DNA of 64,000 nucleotides from Aphrophora alni (lineage: Eukaryota; Arthropoda; Insecta; Hemiptera; Aphrophoridae), in the NCBI GenBank assembly GCA_963513935.1, contig OY740769.1, positions 33,941,120 through 34,005,119 of the forward strand, written 5' to 3'. Position numbers and translations under genes: made by a program. The notes under the pieces were generated by a model. That model was not told the origin of the DNA, made no database searches, and was given only the letters and a program-made list of their open reading frames with translations. Positions 22,877 through 34,204 of the stretch are shown here, piece after piece. The number at the start of each line of letters is the position of its first letter. Position 1 is the stretch's first letter.

Positions 22877-23596
22877 AAAATCAAATGCTAATCTATCTGA
22901 AACTTTAGGATTGAAGTTTCCATGAAACGGAGATTGAAATTCACAATTAAAATCAAATGCTAATCTAGCTGAAACTTTAGGATTGAAGTTTCCATGAAAC
23001 GGAGTTTGAAATTCACAATTAAAATCAAATGCTAATCTAGCTGAAACTTTAGGATTGAAGTTTCCATGAAACGGAGATTGAAATTCACAATTAAAATCAA
23101 ATGCTAATCTAGCTGAAACTTTAGGATTGAAGTTTCCATGAAACGGAGATTGAAATTCACAATTAAAATCAAATGCTAATCTAGCTGAAACTTTAGGATT
23201 GAAGTTTCCATGAAACGGAGATTGAAATTCACAATTAAAATCAAATGCTAATCTAGCTGAAACTTTAGGAGTGAAGTTTCCATGAAACGGAGATTGAAAT
23301 TCACAATTAAAATCAAATGCTAATCTAGCTGAAACTTTAGGATTGAAGTTTCCATAAAACGGAGATTGAAATTCACAATTAAAATCAAATGCTAATCTAG
23401 CTGAAACTTTAGGATTGAAGTTTCCATGAAACGGAGTTTGAAATTCACAATTAAAATCAAATGCTAATCTAGCTGAAACTTTAGGATTGAAGTTTCCATG
23501 AAACGGAGATTGAAATTCACAATTAAAATCAAAAGCTAATCTAGCTGAAAATTTAGGAGTGAAGTTTCAAGGAAACTGAAATTGAAATTCACACTT
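22877..23596. repeat. Ten-unit 72 bp tandem array
   Basis: Units start every 72 bases at 22,877, 22,949, 23,021, 23,093, 23,165, 23,237, 23,309, 23,381, 23,453 and 23,525. Each begins AAAATCAAATGCTAATCTAG and ends GAAATTCACAATT. The inner units are almost identical, with single-base variants, and the last is more diverged. Because 72 is a multiple of three, one frame on the - strand stays open across about nine units. It has a stop (TAA) at 22,871-22,873 and a TGA in the rightmost unit at 23,567-23,569, and no ATG. It has no CRISPR-like spacers. Confidence 0.97.
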
Positions 23597-23599
23597 TTC

Positions 23600-24040
23600 T
23601 CTAACGGTTTTGATCAAATTTTGGTAAAATGTAGATTCCAAGAGCCTGAATGAAATATATCGATTTAAATAAAAGGGGGAAATTAACCATGGAAGCCGTC
23701 ATAAATATCCTAATATTACACATTTTTTGTGAAGCTTGAAAATATATATTACAGACTAATGCGCCAAATTGAAAATAAAACAAACTAATGGTAAATGAGC
23801 TGTTTGAAAAAACCTAAACAATTCCTTATTATGAGATTACAAACTTTTAAAACAGTGTTAGTCGCTCATTTTATCTTTTTTATATACTTCTCTCGAATCA
23901 GCAAGTTATGGGAAATGGATAAATTTTGTTTGGGTACTTAGCAAAATCTGATCAGAATTGTTATTGTCAATTTTGTGAATAAACAGTATTTTGAGTTTGG
24001 AGTTATGTCGGCTAGCTCAAAAATATTCAATTATCGAAGA
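23600..24040. other. Intergenic AT-rich stretch
   Basis: No gene recognised. The - frame at 23,601-23,783 is without features. Confidence 0.4.
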
Positions 24041-24049
24041 AATAGAGAT

Positions 24050-24175
24050 ATGGTGTATAAAATTTTATTAAAATACGTTCACTCGTTTAGGCTGTATACG
24101 TCAGGTATACCAACCGAAGCTATTCAAATAATATTTCCATGAAAGACTCAACACCGATTTTCCCTATAACTGTCT
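24050..24175 (+). repeat. Family R terminal-module fragment
   Basis: AAAATTTTATTAAAATACG followed by CACTCGTTTAGGCTGTATA and ACTCAACACCGATTTTCCC has the block order of the right end of family R, strongly diverged. Confidence 0.35.
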
Positions 24176-24179
24176 CTTA

Positions 24180-25325
24180 CACATCACATAACTGTCTTTA
24201 CTGGGTAAGGAAACAGCGCAATATTTTCTGATTCCAAATGTACGTCTGTACATTGTTAAAGAATATCTTAGCGGAAACAGTTAAGTGTAGGAAGTGATTA
24301 TCAATAGGGTTTGATTGATTGGTGTGTTGTGCGGGTGACCCGGTTGTACGTCGCAGAGGTAAGGGATAGTAATCGATGTGGTCTCGTACTACCCTGTACC
24401 CTGTGCCAACCACTACTATCAGTATTTCAATAAAATGTAGGCATTAACAATCGATAAATTTGATTCAAATTAAGGGAATTTCGATGTATTATAAATTTCT
24501 GTATACTAGAAACAATTTAAAGTTTCAACAAATATGTACAACTTTGGTATATCACACATAATATAATCATAAAACTCTGGGTGGTCCCCTCTCTATTTAT
24601 CGTAGTAATATAATGACAAATCCAAACTTTATATAGATTCTACTTCTGGAGAGAAATGTGGAGGTAAACTCAAAATGTTAAATAAGGGGAGTTGAATCAT
24701 ATAGTTTTAGGCTTGATGAATGGATAAATAAACGGTTGAAATACATTGCTTAAACAAATCCGTTCACAATAGAAATACTAATCGAAAAAAATTATTCACC
24801 AGCAAAATTGTCAGGTCAGAAGTTGTCAATAAAAATGTGCAAAATCAGTCATAGACTTCGTCCTAGATTTTATAGATTATTTTAAACAATATCTATAAAA
24901 TAAAATTATTATACCGAAAAGGAAAAAATGTAAAATAAAAATCTTGCATTTTTTTAGTGGACTCTCTAGTATGTAAGTCATTAAACAATGGCGAAGGGTG
25001 GGTAAAGCCTTCCCGGTGAGTATAGGTGCCTAAACCTATAGCCTGTACGACAAACTATATATATTGAAATAATGTGTTAAAGTTCACTTGTGTCCTAAAC
25101 TCATTATGAATATTATAAGATGAGACGGGTTAGCTACGTTTTCTTTTTTTTTGAATCGGTAATGTTATTTTACTTGCTATTTTGCACACTGGTTTGGGTC
25201 ATTAATCCTCTAAAATTAGAACGAAATACAATTTTTTGAAATTACTTCTTTTATGGTAATTTCAATGGTTCATTTTTTATTTGCTCGATAATTTAAAAAT
25301 CCGCATACGTTTTGTTTGGATTCTT
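24180..25325. other. Intergenic AT-rich stretch
   Basis: No gene recognised. A slightly GC-richer patch lies at 24,330-24,420. Confidence 0.4.
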
Positions 25326-25329
25326 AAAG

Positions 25330-25640
25330 GACAACATGGACTAAATTTGATCAAAATCTTTTCTTTTTTTTTTTTTAATCAGCTACCTTCAAATATTGAA
25401 TTTTCAACAAATTTATTTTTTTTCGATAAATTGCTAAATATATGCTTAGAAATTTATTAAAATCGGGCTTCCCATTTTAGTTGTAGAACATTGCACAGAC
25501 GTTAGACAGACAACATTCCAAAAACTTATTTTTTGGACTTACGTGACTTCAGAACTGATACATCCACAAAACACTCGACATCACTTTTTGACCCATCTCA
25601 TAACTTTCTATATACCACGTATACGCGAGTAAGTAAAATG
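25330..25640 (+). repeat. Family R copy
   Basis: Contains TTGATCAAAATC, then TTATTAAAATCGGGCTTCCC, then the terminal module: AGACAGACAACATTCCAAAA (about 25,503), TTTTGGACTTACGTGACTTC, ACACTCGACATCACTTTTTG and ATACCACGTATACGCGAGTA (about 25,613). This is one of the clearest right ends of the family. Confidence 0.65.
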
Positions 25641-25644
25641 GCAA

Positions 25645-26870
25645 AATGAAAAAGTAATTTTACTGAGCTAATAAAAAATAACGATCAGTTACAGTTCAAA
25701 TTAGAAACATGTATAAAACACACAGCAATTTTTAAGAAATAATTTATTGTACTGTAATGTTCCATTTACAGTATTTATGATAAAGGGCTTAAATTATAAT
25801 GTATTAATTACGATGTTAGTTTTGTAAGAAAGAGAAAATTTATTACTTATGTGTTAAAGATAAGGTTTTAGATAAATAATAACAGGTAGATAATTAGAGT
25901 CATACCATTCCAGATTTTTTAGACATATTTTAGGGATATTTTAAGGAATTAAAATTGTAGTTCTTTGTATTACTGGATTCACAAGAGTATAATAGACAAT
26001 GTACTCATTGTTCATCACTCTTAACACTCTAATTATGGTTGAATTTCAAATACAACATTTGACATTGTAATATACCCCTAGAAGGAGCACTAAACAAGAA
26101 TTGTTTAAATGATTTTTTGGCGTCAATTTAAAAAAAAAATAAAAAATGCTATAGAGAGATTTGTTTTAAATTTTTAGCGGTTGCAATTATGAATTGGATT
26201 AATGATATTTTGTTTTTTCCTTTGATAATATTATCTACTTATGAGTCGAGACTTTTAAATTACGTGTCACATCACTCCTCCTTACAATGAAACCTTCACA
26301 ATTCCCACCAAACTTTCGGAAGTGGAGGAGGAGGGGGGGGGGGTAAAAATAGTTATTTTGAAAAGTAAAATCTACGCTTAAATTAATATTCGTAAAGTTT
26401 GAATTGTTTGTACAAAATATTATTTAAAGGTTGGAGAGGGACGTTACGACTACATTAAGATATCTAACAAATAACAAATGGTGAATAAAAACTGAATAAA
26501 CTCTTTCCCTTGTACATGAAATCCAAAAATGAAGAATGCCTACACGCAAGTCTCAAACCCCTTCCCATATTATTTTATGTTTATTAGTATATTATATAGT
26601 ATATTTTTTAGTTTTGTTTAGTATTTTGTTTAAATAATATTTTGTGTTAAACAATCATTTTATTTTGGTCTATTTATATATTATACATCGGATTAAATTA
26701 AAGAGTGTTGGTCCTAACTTCACCTTAAACATATTAAATATCTATAGAAAATTTTGTATATTATGAAAATATTTTTCTTGAAAATGTTCATTTTGAGGTC
26801 CTCACTACCAAATAAAATCTTTTGGAAATTACGTATGTATCACCTGTTATCTGTTCCGTGCTGTAAAGCC
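25645..26870. other. Intergenic AT-rich stretch with a poly-G tract
   Basis: No gene seen. A run of about 13 G bases sits near 26,331-26,343. Confidence 0.4.
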
Positions 26871-26879
26871 CAACGAGTT

Positions 26880-27110
26880 GATAGATTTTTACAAAATTTC
26901 CCATGAGGCTATATTTTGATCAAATATCGAGTGGTTCTTTTAATTTTGTCTATAATTCAGAATTTGGGGGTAGCAACATAAGAAAAAAACTAAACATAAC
27001 AATCTTCTCAAAATAGGCTTAATCAAATTTTATTAGAATGTGGGCTAAACATCCAAACAAAAGCTATTGGCTACCATCTTTCCAAAACGCCAGTTCGGAA
27101 GACATAAAAA
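26880..27110 (-). repeat. Family R copy
   Basis: On the + strand the order is: ATTCAGAATTTGGGGGTAGC, ATAAGAAAAAAAC, TTCTCAAAATAGGCTTAATC, then GCTATTGGCTACCATCTTTC (about 27,063), which is the family core. It matches the same half as the copies at 46.9, 54.5 and 59.9 kb. Confidence 0.6.
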
Positions 27111-27389
27111 GTTCTTTAAATTTTACAAAATAAAATATTACAAAATGTTGATTGGAAAAAACATATCTCCCGTACAAAACATGCTTGGGGAAAAATCTCA
27201 GAAGTAAAGGAAATTGCACTTTTTTTTCTTTCTCAGGTGTAAATAGTTTTAGAGACATTAATTGGGGACTTGGCGATTAATATATTACTTTATTTGTGGA
27301 TGGATTTGTAAGAAAGTTTTTAAAAAAAATAATTTCGATTTAAAAATTACATTGATTGTACCACTAATGGTTTATAAAAATACTATAGG

Positions 27390-27510
27390 AGTTCCTTCTG
27401 ACTATGACACCTGCATTGTTAACCCTATTCAGGGTCCAGGCTGGTTTCGTTGTTTTTATTTCGCCGACAGAGGGTAAGAGGCTAGGCCCGGGAAAGCCAT
27501 TCCGAAAAAT
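27390..27510. other. Unassigned GC-richer patch
   Basis: CAGGGTCCAGGCTGG to GGCTAGGCCCGGGAAAG (27,431-27,495) stands out from its AT-rich surroundings. Open frames on both strands cross it. I cannot name it. A SINE body or a decayed gene fragment is possible. Confidence 0.3.
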
Positions 27511-27949
27511 TAAAAAAATAACAAAATCAGAATCGCTTAATAAACTCACATGGGTTATTTAATTTTGTGAATTTAATTTAAAATTTCATAAAAAGTGCGA
27601 CTATGATTTCAATAAGTGTGCAGAGATGTTATTGTACTATAATTAATATTGTTGTTGTCCAAATAAAAAGGAGGGAAATCAATTTATTACATAATATCAT
27701 CTGCTAATAGATAATATAAGAATTATTAAGGAAGCAAATACGATAATAATATATTTACTAAGATCTACTATAAAATAGGTCTAAACTTGTCACCTGTTTG
27801 CAAAGGTCTTTGTGTTTCCCAACCTTTGACGTTACTAAAAATTATTTTAAAGATTAATATCACTAACTATTTCATGTGAGTGTTACTGGTCAATATTATA
27901 TACACTTTACACGGCAGAATCAAAATTATGGGTTTGTCAACAAGAATGC

Positions 27950-28920
27950 AATGTCAACCGCTTGAGTTTTTATGAAAGGTATCCGAACATAAACGTTTCA
28001 TATCAGTACGCCACACAACCAGCTGATAAATTCAGTAAATCTGTGGCTAATAAAAAGAGGAGCGGAAATAGAGTTCTTGACGACCTATCTGAAATTGAAA
28101 TTTTGGATCATTTTGCGGCGAATCCATCAATTCTGTTCCATACGTTTCCGCCGCAACGGAGTTGTCAGTTAGGTCTGTATGCAAAGTTACAAAGTTGCAA
28201 CAATTTTCACGTTATAAAATTCAAAATTTACATAAGTTACATGTAGACGATTATTATAGGGGGATTGAATTTTTCGAAAAATTAGTGCGATTGTAAGAAA
28301 TGATGAAATATTAATGAAGAACACGTGTTTTTTTATCTGAGTGCACTTTCTTCTTAAATTGATTTGTAAATAAATACAACTGTTGCTTTTGTCGAAGGCT
28401 GTTCCCTGTGGCAAGATAAATTTAATGTTTGGGCAGATATTTTGGAGACAGTATCGTTGTTCAATTTTTTATTGAGGGAAATTTGAACGGTTACACCTAC
28501 CTTAACTTTATCGAGGAGAGGAATACATAAACCCTACCAAGACAAAATTTATTGAGAATTAGCAAAATGAACAGGGTCAGTTGGAATATGTTTACAACTT
28601 AGTTTATCAACATGACGGTGAACCCTACATTATCGCAAGAACGTAGGAGGTTTGTTAACGACAATTTTCCTGGACAAAGTTATTGAGTGTCTGATCCACA
28701 AGATCGCCTGATTTGACACCCTCAGACTATTTTTTATGATGGACACTTAAAATCTGTAGTGAACTAAACGACTCCAGTTGATTCAGAGGATCTTAGAATT
28801 CGAATAATAATGGAGTGTGGGGCTATGCCAGGACAAACATTTCAAAAAGTCAGAAGTGAGTTTCAGAACAGCTAGTATTATTGCATGGAAAAAGTGGTGA
28901 ATATTTTGAATCTTCTTGTA
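27950..28920 (+). pseudogene. Mariner-type DDE transposase pseudogene
   Basis: The N-terminal helix-turn-helix part (27,962-28,246) reads SFYERYPNINVSY, then SVANKKRSGNRVLDDLSEIE, typical of a mariner-like DNA-binding domain. After frameshifts come a DKFNVWADIL block (about 28,415) and FFIEGNLNGYTYLN-like sequence (about 28,465-28,500). The box QHDGEP follows, with its aspartate at 28,614-28,616, then RRFVNDNFPGQS (about 28,650), SPDLTPSDYFL (28,704-28,736), and SVVN..TTPVDSEDLRIRI (about 28,755-28,805). Several stops and frame changes show that it is dead. The distance from the aspartate of QHDG to that of SPD is about 32 codons, close to the D34D spacing of mariners. Terminal inverted repeats were not identified. 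Confidence 0.8.
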
Positions 28921-28924
28921 AATT

Positions 28925-30160
28925 TTTTGAAGAAAATGCAAGAATGCTGTAAGTGTAATATTACAAAAAGCATATTTATATTTATGTTATTTGGCCGGCA
29001 TCTTGAGACGAGGCGTCCAGGTAGGCCAGTACGTCCCTGAGTCATGGTAAAATACATCATTCACTTTTCCCTAGATTACTATTTTATTATTACTTCCTGA
29101 TTACATTTCTAGTTTGGCACCTGCTTGTCTGGCAAAGCAAATGAAGTAAACATTGAGACAGGTTTTCCTTAATTCTACGAGTATTATACAAAATTGAGTT
29201 TTGAAATATATTTTGGATTAATAGTCTAGTCAAATTCAGATATCTTAAGAAGTGAATACTTTTTTTATTTAAAAAAACTATAGGAAATAGTTTTGTAATA
29301 ATATAATTATTTATATCCATGCAAATTTTGTTTAAATAAGTTATATATAATAAAAATGCAACAAAAATGTTATGCAATTGTGTAACATGTTTAGCTTGTA
29401 TGAAATTACGATTTTCATTTTTCTACAGAAAACCGATAGTAATTAAGGAATAACAAAAAAAAAAAATCCAAGAGACAAAAATTTTCAAGCTAGAAGTATG
29501 AATTTTCGATTTTTGTAAAACGTATCACATTATTTTTTTCGCCCTTGAAGCTTTATACAGTTTAAGACTTCCCCCCTTAAATATCATTTTTGTAAAAAAA
29601 AAAAGTCGTGTATTTGAATTTTACATCTTTTGATTTTTTAAACAACGTTTTGATCCTCCCCCCCTCTCCTTTTAGACTTTCTTTAACGGGTATATGTTAA
29701 AAAACAGTTTTTTCTCAAAAAATAATAAATTTCTTATATTCTATCAAGTTATCTAAAAAAAAATCCTGGAATAAAATATTCCGCTTGGTGTCCCTTATTT
29801 GCTGATAATATGGTTTGGATCGAGTGAAAATTTTGTTAAATGAGAGGCGGTCATAAATTCACGAAAACAAAAATCTCCAATGGAGTCGAACGATAGTGAA
29901 TGGAATGTTTGGTGCATGTCCATTGAAATTATTATCGGATTATTTAATACAAGAGTTAGCTGCTGGTGTTGTGCTCTAAGGTTTGTTATAGGATTTTCTG
30001 TTGTTAACATTACTGAAATAGAACTAGCTTAATAATTCTTAGTTTCGTCGTTAAAATTAAAATTACCTGTAGAAAGATCTCGTCTGTTAGCATTAATGTA
30101 TTCTCCTAATGACTTTAGGGTTTTCTGCCAAAGTTTGTTGTGGAAGACTTTTCCACACAC
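28925..30160. other. Intergenic stretch
   Basis: No gene recognised. A GC-richer patch at 28,990-29,045 may be the 3' flank of the transposase copy. C-rich runs lie near 29,570 and 29,657. Confidence 0.4.
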
Positions 30161-30172
30161 CACAATACTTAC

Positions 30173-30223
30173 CTGTCTGTTGGGCCTACAATTGGAGGGC
30201 AGTTCTCCTAGGAATACTGTCAT
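30173..30223 (-). CDS. Weak candidate first coding exon
   Basis: On the - strand an ATG at 30,223 (A at -3) opens 17 codons (MTVFLGELPSNCRPNRQ), directly followed by a perfect CAG|GTAAGT donor in phase 0 (intron side 30,172 downward). A pyrimidine-containing acceptor (TCTTTCTACAG) occurs about 100 bases further on. No family was recognised and both signals could be chance. Confidence 0.15.
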
Positions 30224-30309
30224 TTTTTCCACTTTATAGTACGAAAACAATTTTATTGTTTATAACAATAAAAAAATTGAAACATCGATTTTTTTCGAAT
30301 ATTATCTAG

Positions 30310-31230
30310 ACGTTACTCCTATAGATTTCCGACCATAAAAATGAGTAATTTAACTGGACTATATAATATTACCCATTTTATAGCCACAAAACTTATCTTC
30401 TGCACTGTGAGTGTGAAAATTGAAGTATGGCTGGTAGTTTTTGTTAAACTATACTCTTAGCTTCCTTTTAAATTTGGATATTTTAAATAATTATAAAGGA
30501 TCTACAGTATTCTTTTATTGTTCTAGTTATGTAGTATTATTATTTATTTTTCACCACATTTGTATATACTTTGTCTATTTGTAATTATTATGTAATGTAC
30601 AATGTAGAAAGCAGAGCAATGCATTTAGTTTATGATTTTTATTCGTGTAATAGAGGAAATTGTAGTTTTGTTTATTTATACTTTAATTTAACGTAATATT
30701 GTTTTATTTGCGAGAAAAAAGAAAAATACAATTACTGTGATCCAGTTTCGCTTTTAAAGTAACAATATGTATTTGTAGAATATACTACATTTAGATATAT
30801 ACCGGCGCCAGTTAGGCTATGTAAATAATTAGGTCAAACTCGAACGCGGTGTTTCAATACATAATTTTTTTTTTAAATCAGACACTATCATTACGTCCAA
30901 AAAAGTTCAATTCATTTGGATTACCAGTTTTAAAATTCGAGATAACCCTTCTACGATTTGTCTTACAAATTTCACAAATTCCATATCACATTACACATTA
31001 AACATGAAAAGTTTGTGTTAATCAGACCAACTGTTCTTGAGAACAACTAATTATATCCCACTGACAAGCAAACAAACGGACAAAAGCCAAACATGGTTTT
31101 GAAAATGGTCTAATGTCTGTGTAATCCATATTATTCACGAATCGCAATTTTCATTTACTTCTCGATTGTTTAAATTGGTTTGAGTTATAAATATTAATCA
31201 TTTTACCAGATTTTAATCAAAATCTCTTGC
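30310..31230. other. Intergenic AT-rich stretch
   Basis: No gene recognised. The last ~100 bases grade into the tandem array that follows. Confidence 0.4.
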
Positions 31231-31233
31231 ACG

Positions 31234-32335
31234 GAAATTTGACCTCTTACAATGGCACCCATGGTACATTTAACATTTTATACGATTACTCCCGAATCTT
31301 GGGTTGCTCTCGAATAAGGTTGGGAGCGAAGAGCTACATTTTAACAAAGTAATATAGCAATTTTTGCACTGATTTTGATAAATTTGACCTCTTACAATGG
31401 CACCCATGGAACATTTCCCATTTTATACGATTACTCCCGAATCTTGGGTTGCTCTCGAATAAGGTTGGGAGCGAAGAGCTACATTTTAACAAAGTAATAT
31501 AGCAATTTTTGCACAGATTTTGATAAATTTGACCTTTTACAACGGCGGTTATGGTGTATTTCCTCTTTTTATCAGACACTATATTATCTTTAATACAGAC
31601 TAATAAACTAATCGACACTAATATCTTTCAGATGATCTCAAATATGTTAAGTTTGGGAGCTTGGAGGATACATTAAACAAATTAAGATAAATATCTTATG
31701 CACTGATTTCGAGAAATTCAACCTTTTACAAAAGCGCACGTGGTACATTTTCTCTTTTTAATCGATTACTCGATTACATCGAACTTATATTTTTAAATGA
31801 CCTTCAATACGTTAAGTTTGGGTGCTTGAAGACTACATTTGAAAAAATGTAAATAAAAATCGTTTGCAGTGATTTTTTTAAAATTGAATAATGGCGCCCA
31901 TGGTAGATTTCACCTTTTTAGTCGATTACTCCCGAATTAATATTTTTCAAATGACCTCGGGAGAGTTAAGTTTGGGTGGTTACATTTTAACAAATTAAGA
32001 TAAAAATCTTTTGCACTCAATTTGAGAAATCCATCCTTTACATTTTAGCGAAATTTGTAAAAATTATTTTGCACTAATTTTGAGAAATTCTATTTTTTTT
32101 AACAACGAGCATTGTGCTTTTTTTTACCTGATTACCATCGAACTAATATCTTTAAAATGACCTCTAATCCGGTAAGGTTGGATCCTTGGAGGCTTCATTT
32201 TTACAAATTTTAATTTTTACAACGAGGCTCATGGTACATGTCTTCTTTTACCCGATTACCCCCGAATTAATATCTTTAAGATATTACGCTAAGTTTGGAA
32301 CCTTGTAGGCTACATTGCAAAAAAATTCGTTCAAA
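31234..32335. repeat. ~145-180 bp satellite-like tandem array, diverging rightwards
   Basis: AAATTTGACCTCTTACAATG recurs at 31,235, 31,380 and 31,525 (period 145). The first two full units are nearly identical (ATGGCACCCATGG, TACGATTACTCCCGAATC, TAAGGTTGGGAGCGAAGAGC). Rightwards the unit is recognisable but degraded, through AATGGCGCCCATGGTAG near 31,890 and GAGGCTCATGGTACATG near 32,225, ending near 32,335. The 94-codon - strand frame at 31,334-31,618 is a by-product of the repeat. Confidence 0.9.
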
Positions 32336-32339
32336 ATCA

Positions 32340-33350
32340 TTACACCCTATGTCGATGAAATTAATCTAATGATACACCTGAATGTAATCGAAAAACGAAA
32401 GCATCGATACGTGCCCAAAATTTGTCCAAATACTAGATTAGACTATGGAGCGAAATACAAACAATATAATTATGACTTGTTGAAAACATAAAAACAATGA
32501 AATTCATCAACATTATTCTGACTGATACAACTTTCCACAATTTATCTGAGTTTTCTGTGAGGAAGTATAAGTCTATTTCCTTCAATTCATTGGTCTACCT
32601 TCATGGTATGAGTGTATATATGACTCAATATTTGAAATACTTTTCTTGATTGATACAAACTATTTTTTTAAGGATAAAATAAAGGAAAACGTTTTGATTG
32701 TGTCCTTTTGTTTCATACGAATTGCGTTTGTGAGTAAATGAGTAATAAGTAATTCACCATCGCCTCACCAGTCGCACGTTAGTCATCGAACGTCACTTGA
32801 GGTTTTACAATCAACTAAGGTAATCTTCCCAAGACACCGGCGTGTTCTTCAAAGACATTATCCTCTTACGTATATTATTGTATGACGTATTAAAGTGTTT
32901 GTTATCGTAATACAGTGGGTATGACTGTTATTGTTTTATCACATATACATAGTATAGAGAAAGTATTGCCACGGCTAAAAAAACTCAATGTTTATTGTCC
33001 TTTATCCAATTTTTGTAACAGATCAAACCGGTTTTGATCAAAATCAAATTTACTATTTGAGGAGTCTGTGTTGATCTATAGGAACCCTCCTTTTTTCTCT
33101 AACTCAAGATTTTAGAGTGATTGCCGATAGATAAAAATTGACAATTGATTTTCTGAAAATCAGCTTTAACGATTTTGAAAAAAAATTAGTATATTTCACA
33201 AAGGACTCAAACAATACAAGTTGTTCCCCATCTTCATAATAATACCGATTGTATTTGATTAAAATCAAGGCTTTAATGACGGTGGTAATTGTTGCACTTG
33301 CGATTTTCAAAGTCTTTCGGTCATTTTGCACAAACTTACATATCAATAAA
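32340..33350. other. Intergenic AT-rich stretch
   Basis: No gene recognised. TTGATCAAAATCAAATTTAC near 33,036 and TTGATTAAAATCAAGG near 33,257 resemble family R phrases, so part of this may be decayed family R. Confidence 0.4.
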
Positions 33351-33359
33351 TTTTGAACT

Positions 33360-33960
33360 ATAGCGATTTTGAGAATTTGCATCTTTTATAATAGCTTCGT
33401 GGCCGATTTTTTTTTATCGATAATTCACGAAGCGATATTGTAGGAGTGAGGGCAGCAGTTACATTTTGTTTGGTCTTTAGAGGTTAGGGCCTACACTTGA
33501 TGGAATTCGTTAGGGCCGATTTTGAGAAATTGCGTCTTTTTTAATAGCTCCGTGGCCGATTTTTTTGATCGATAATTCACGTAGCGATATTGTAGGAGTG
33601 AGGGCAGCAATTACAATTTGTTTGGTCTTTAGAGGTTACACTTGATGAAATTAGTTAGAGCCGATTTTGAGAAATTGCGTCTTTTTAATAGCTCCGTGGC
33701 CGATTTTTTTTATCGATAATTCACGAAGTTATATTGTAGGAGTGAGGGCATCAATTATATTTTGTTTGGTCTTTAAATGTTACACTTAATGAAATTCGTT
33801 AGAGCCAATTTTGAGAAATTGCGTCTTTTTTAATAGCTCCGTGGCCGATTTTTTAAATCGATAATGCACGAAGCTATATTGTAGGGGTGAGGGCAGCAAT
33901 TACATTTTCTAAGGTCTTTAGAGGTTACACTTGATGAAATTCATTAGAGACGATTTTGAG
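33360..33960 (+). repeat. ~145 bp tandem array, four units
   Basis: GTGGCCGATTTTTT recurs at 33,400, 33,552, 33,696 and 33,841 (spacing 152, 144, 145). Each unit also has TTTTGAGAAATTGCGTCTTT, AATAGCTCCGTGGCC, ATCGATAATTCACGAAG, TTGTAGGAGTGAGGGCA and GGTCTTTAGAGGTTACACTT. A family R terminal module follows immediately. Confidence 0.92.
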
Positions 33961-34200
33961 ACGATCATATTTTTGTAATTTTGTTTCCTATAACAACTTT
34001 GGTAAAATTTAAAGTAATCAAAAAAATTAATAGTTGACTAAAATATGGCTTCTTAACAAATTTGATTAAAATTGTTTCACACGTTTGGAAAATAGAGCAT
34101 TGCACATTATGATAGACAGACATCATTTGTTGAGTCAGAGGATCTGAAAACGCATACATCTACAAAAATTCAACACCCGTCTAGAACTTCTTCCGTATGT
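33961..34200 (+). repeat. Family R terminal module, adjoining the 145 bp array
   Basis: Order of blocks: AACAAATTTGATTAAAATTG, CACACGTTTGGAAAATAGAG, GATAGACAGACATCATTTG (about 34,110), GAGTCAGAGGATCTG, CATACATCTACAAAAATTCA, CTTCTTCCGTATGTAAG. It has the same order as the copies near 12.2, 25.5 and 46.1 kb. It abuts the array at 33,360-33,960 without a gap. Confidence 0.6.
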
Positions 34201-34204
34201 AAGA

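Noticed and set aside
22877..23596. 72 bp array considered as a CRISPR
   Set aside because: Units are contiguous, without unique spacers, and the context is eukaryotic.
25000..25040. Short ATG frame (MAKGG) near a GTGAGT donor-like site
   Set aside because: An in-frame stop precedes the donor and there is no homology.
31334..31618. 94-codon - strand frame
   Set aside because: It lies entirely inside the 145 bp tandem array and repeats with it. No protein features are seen.
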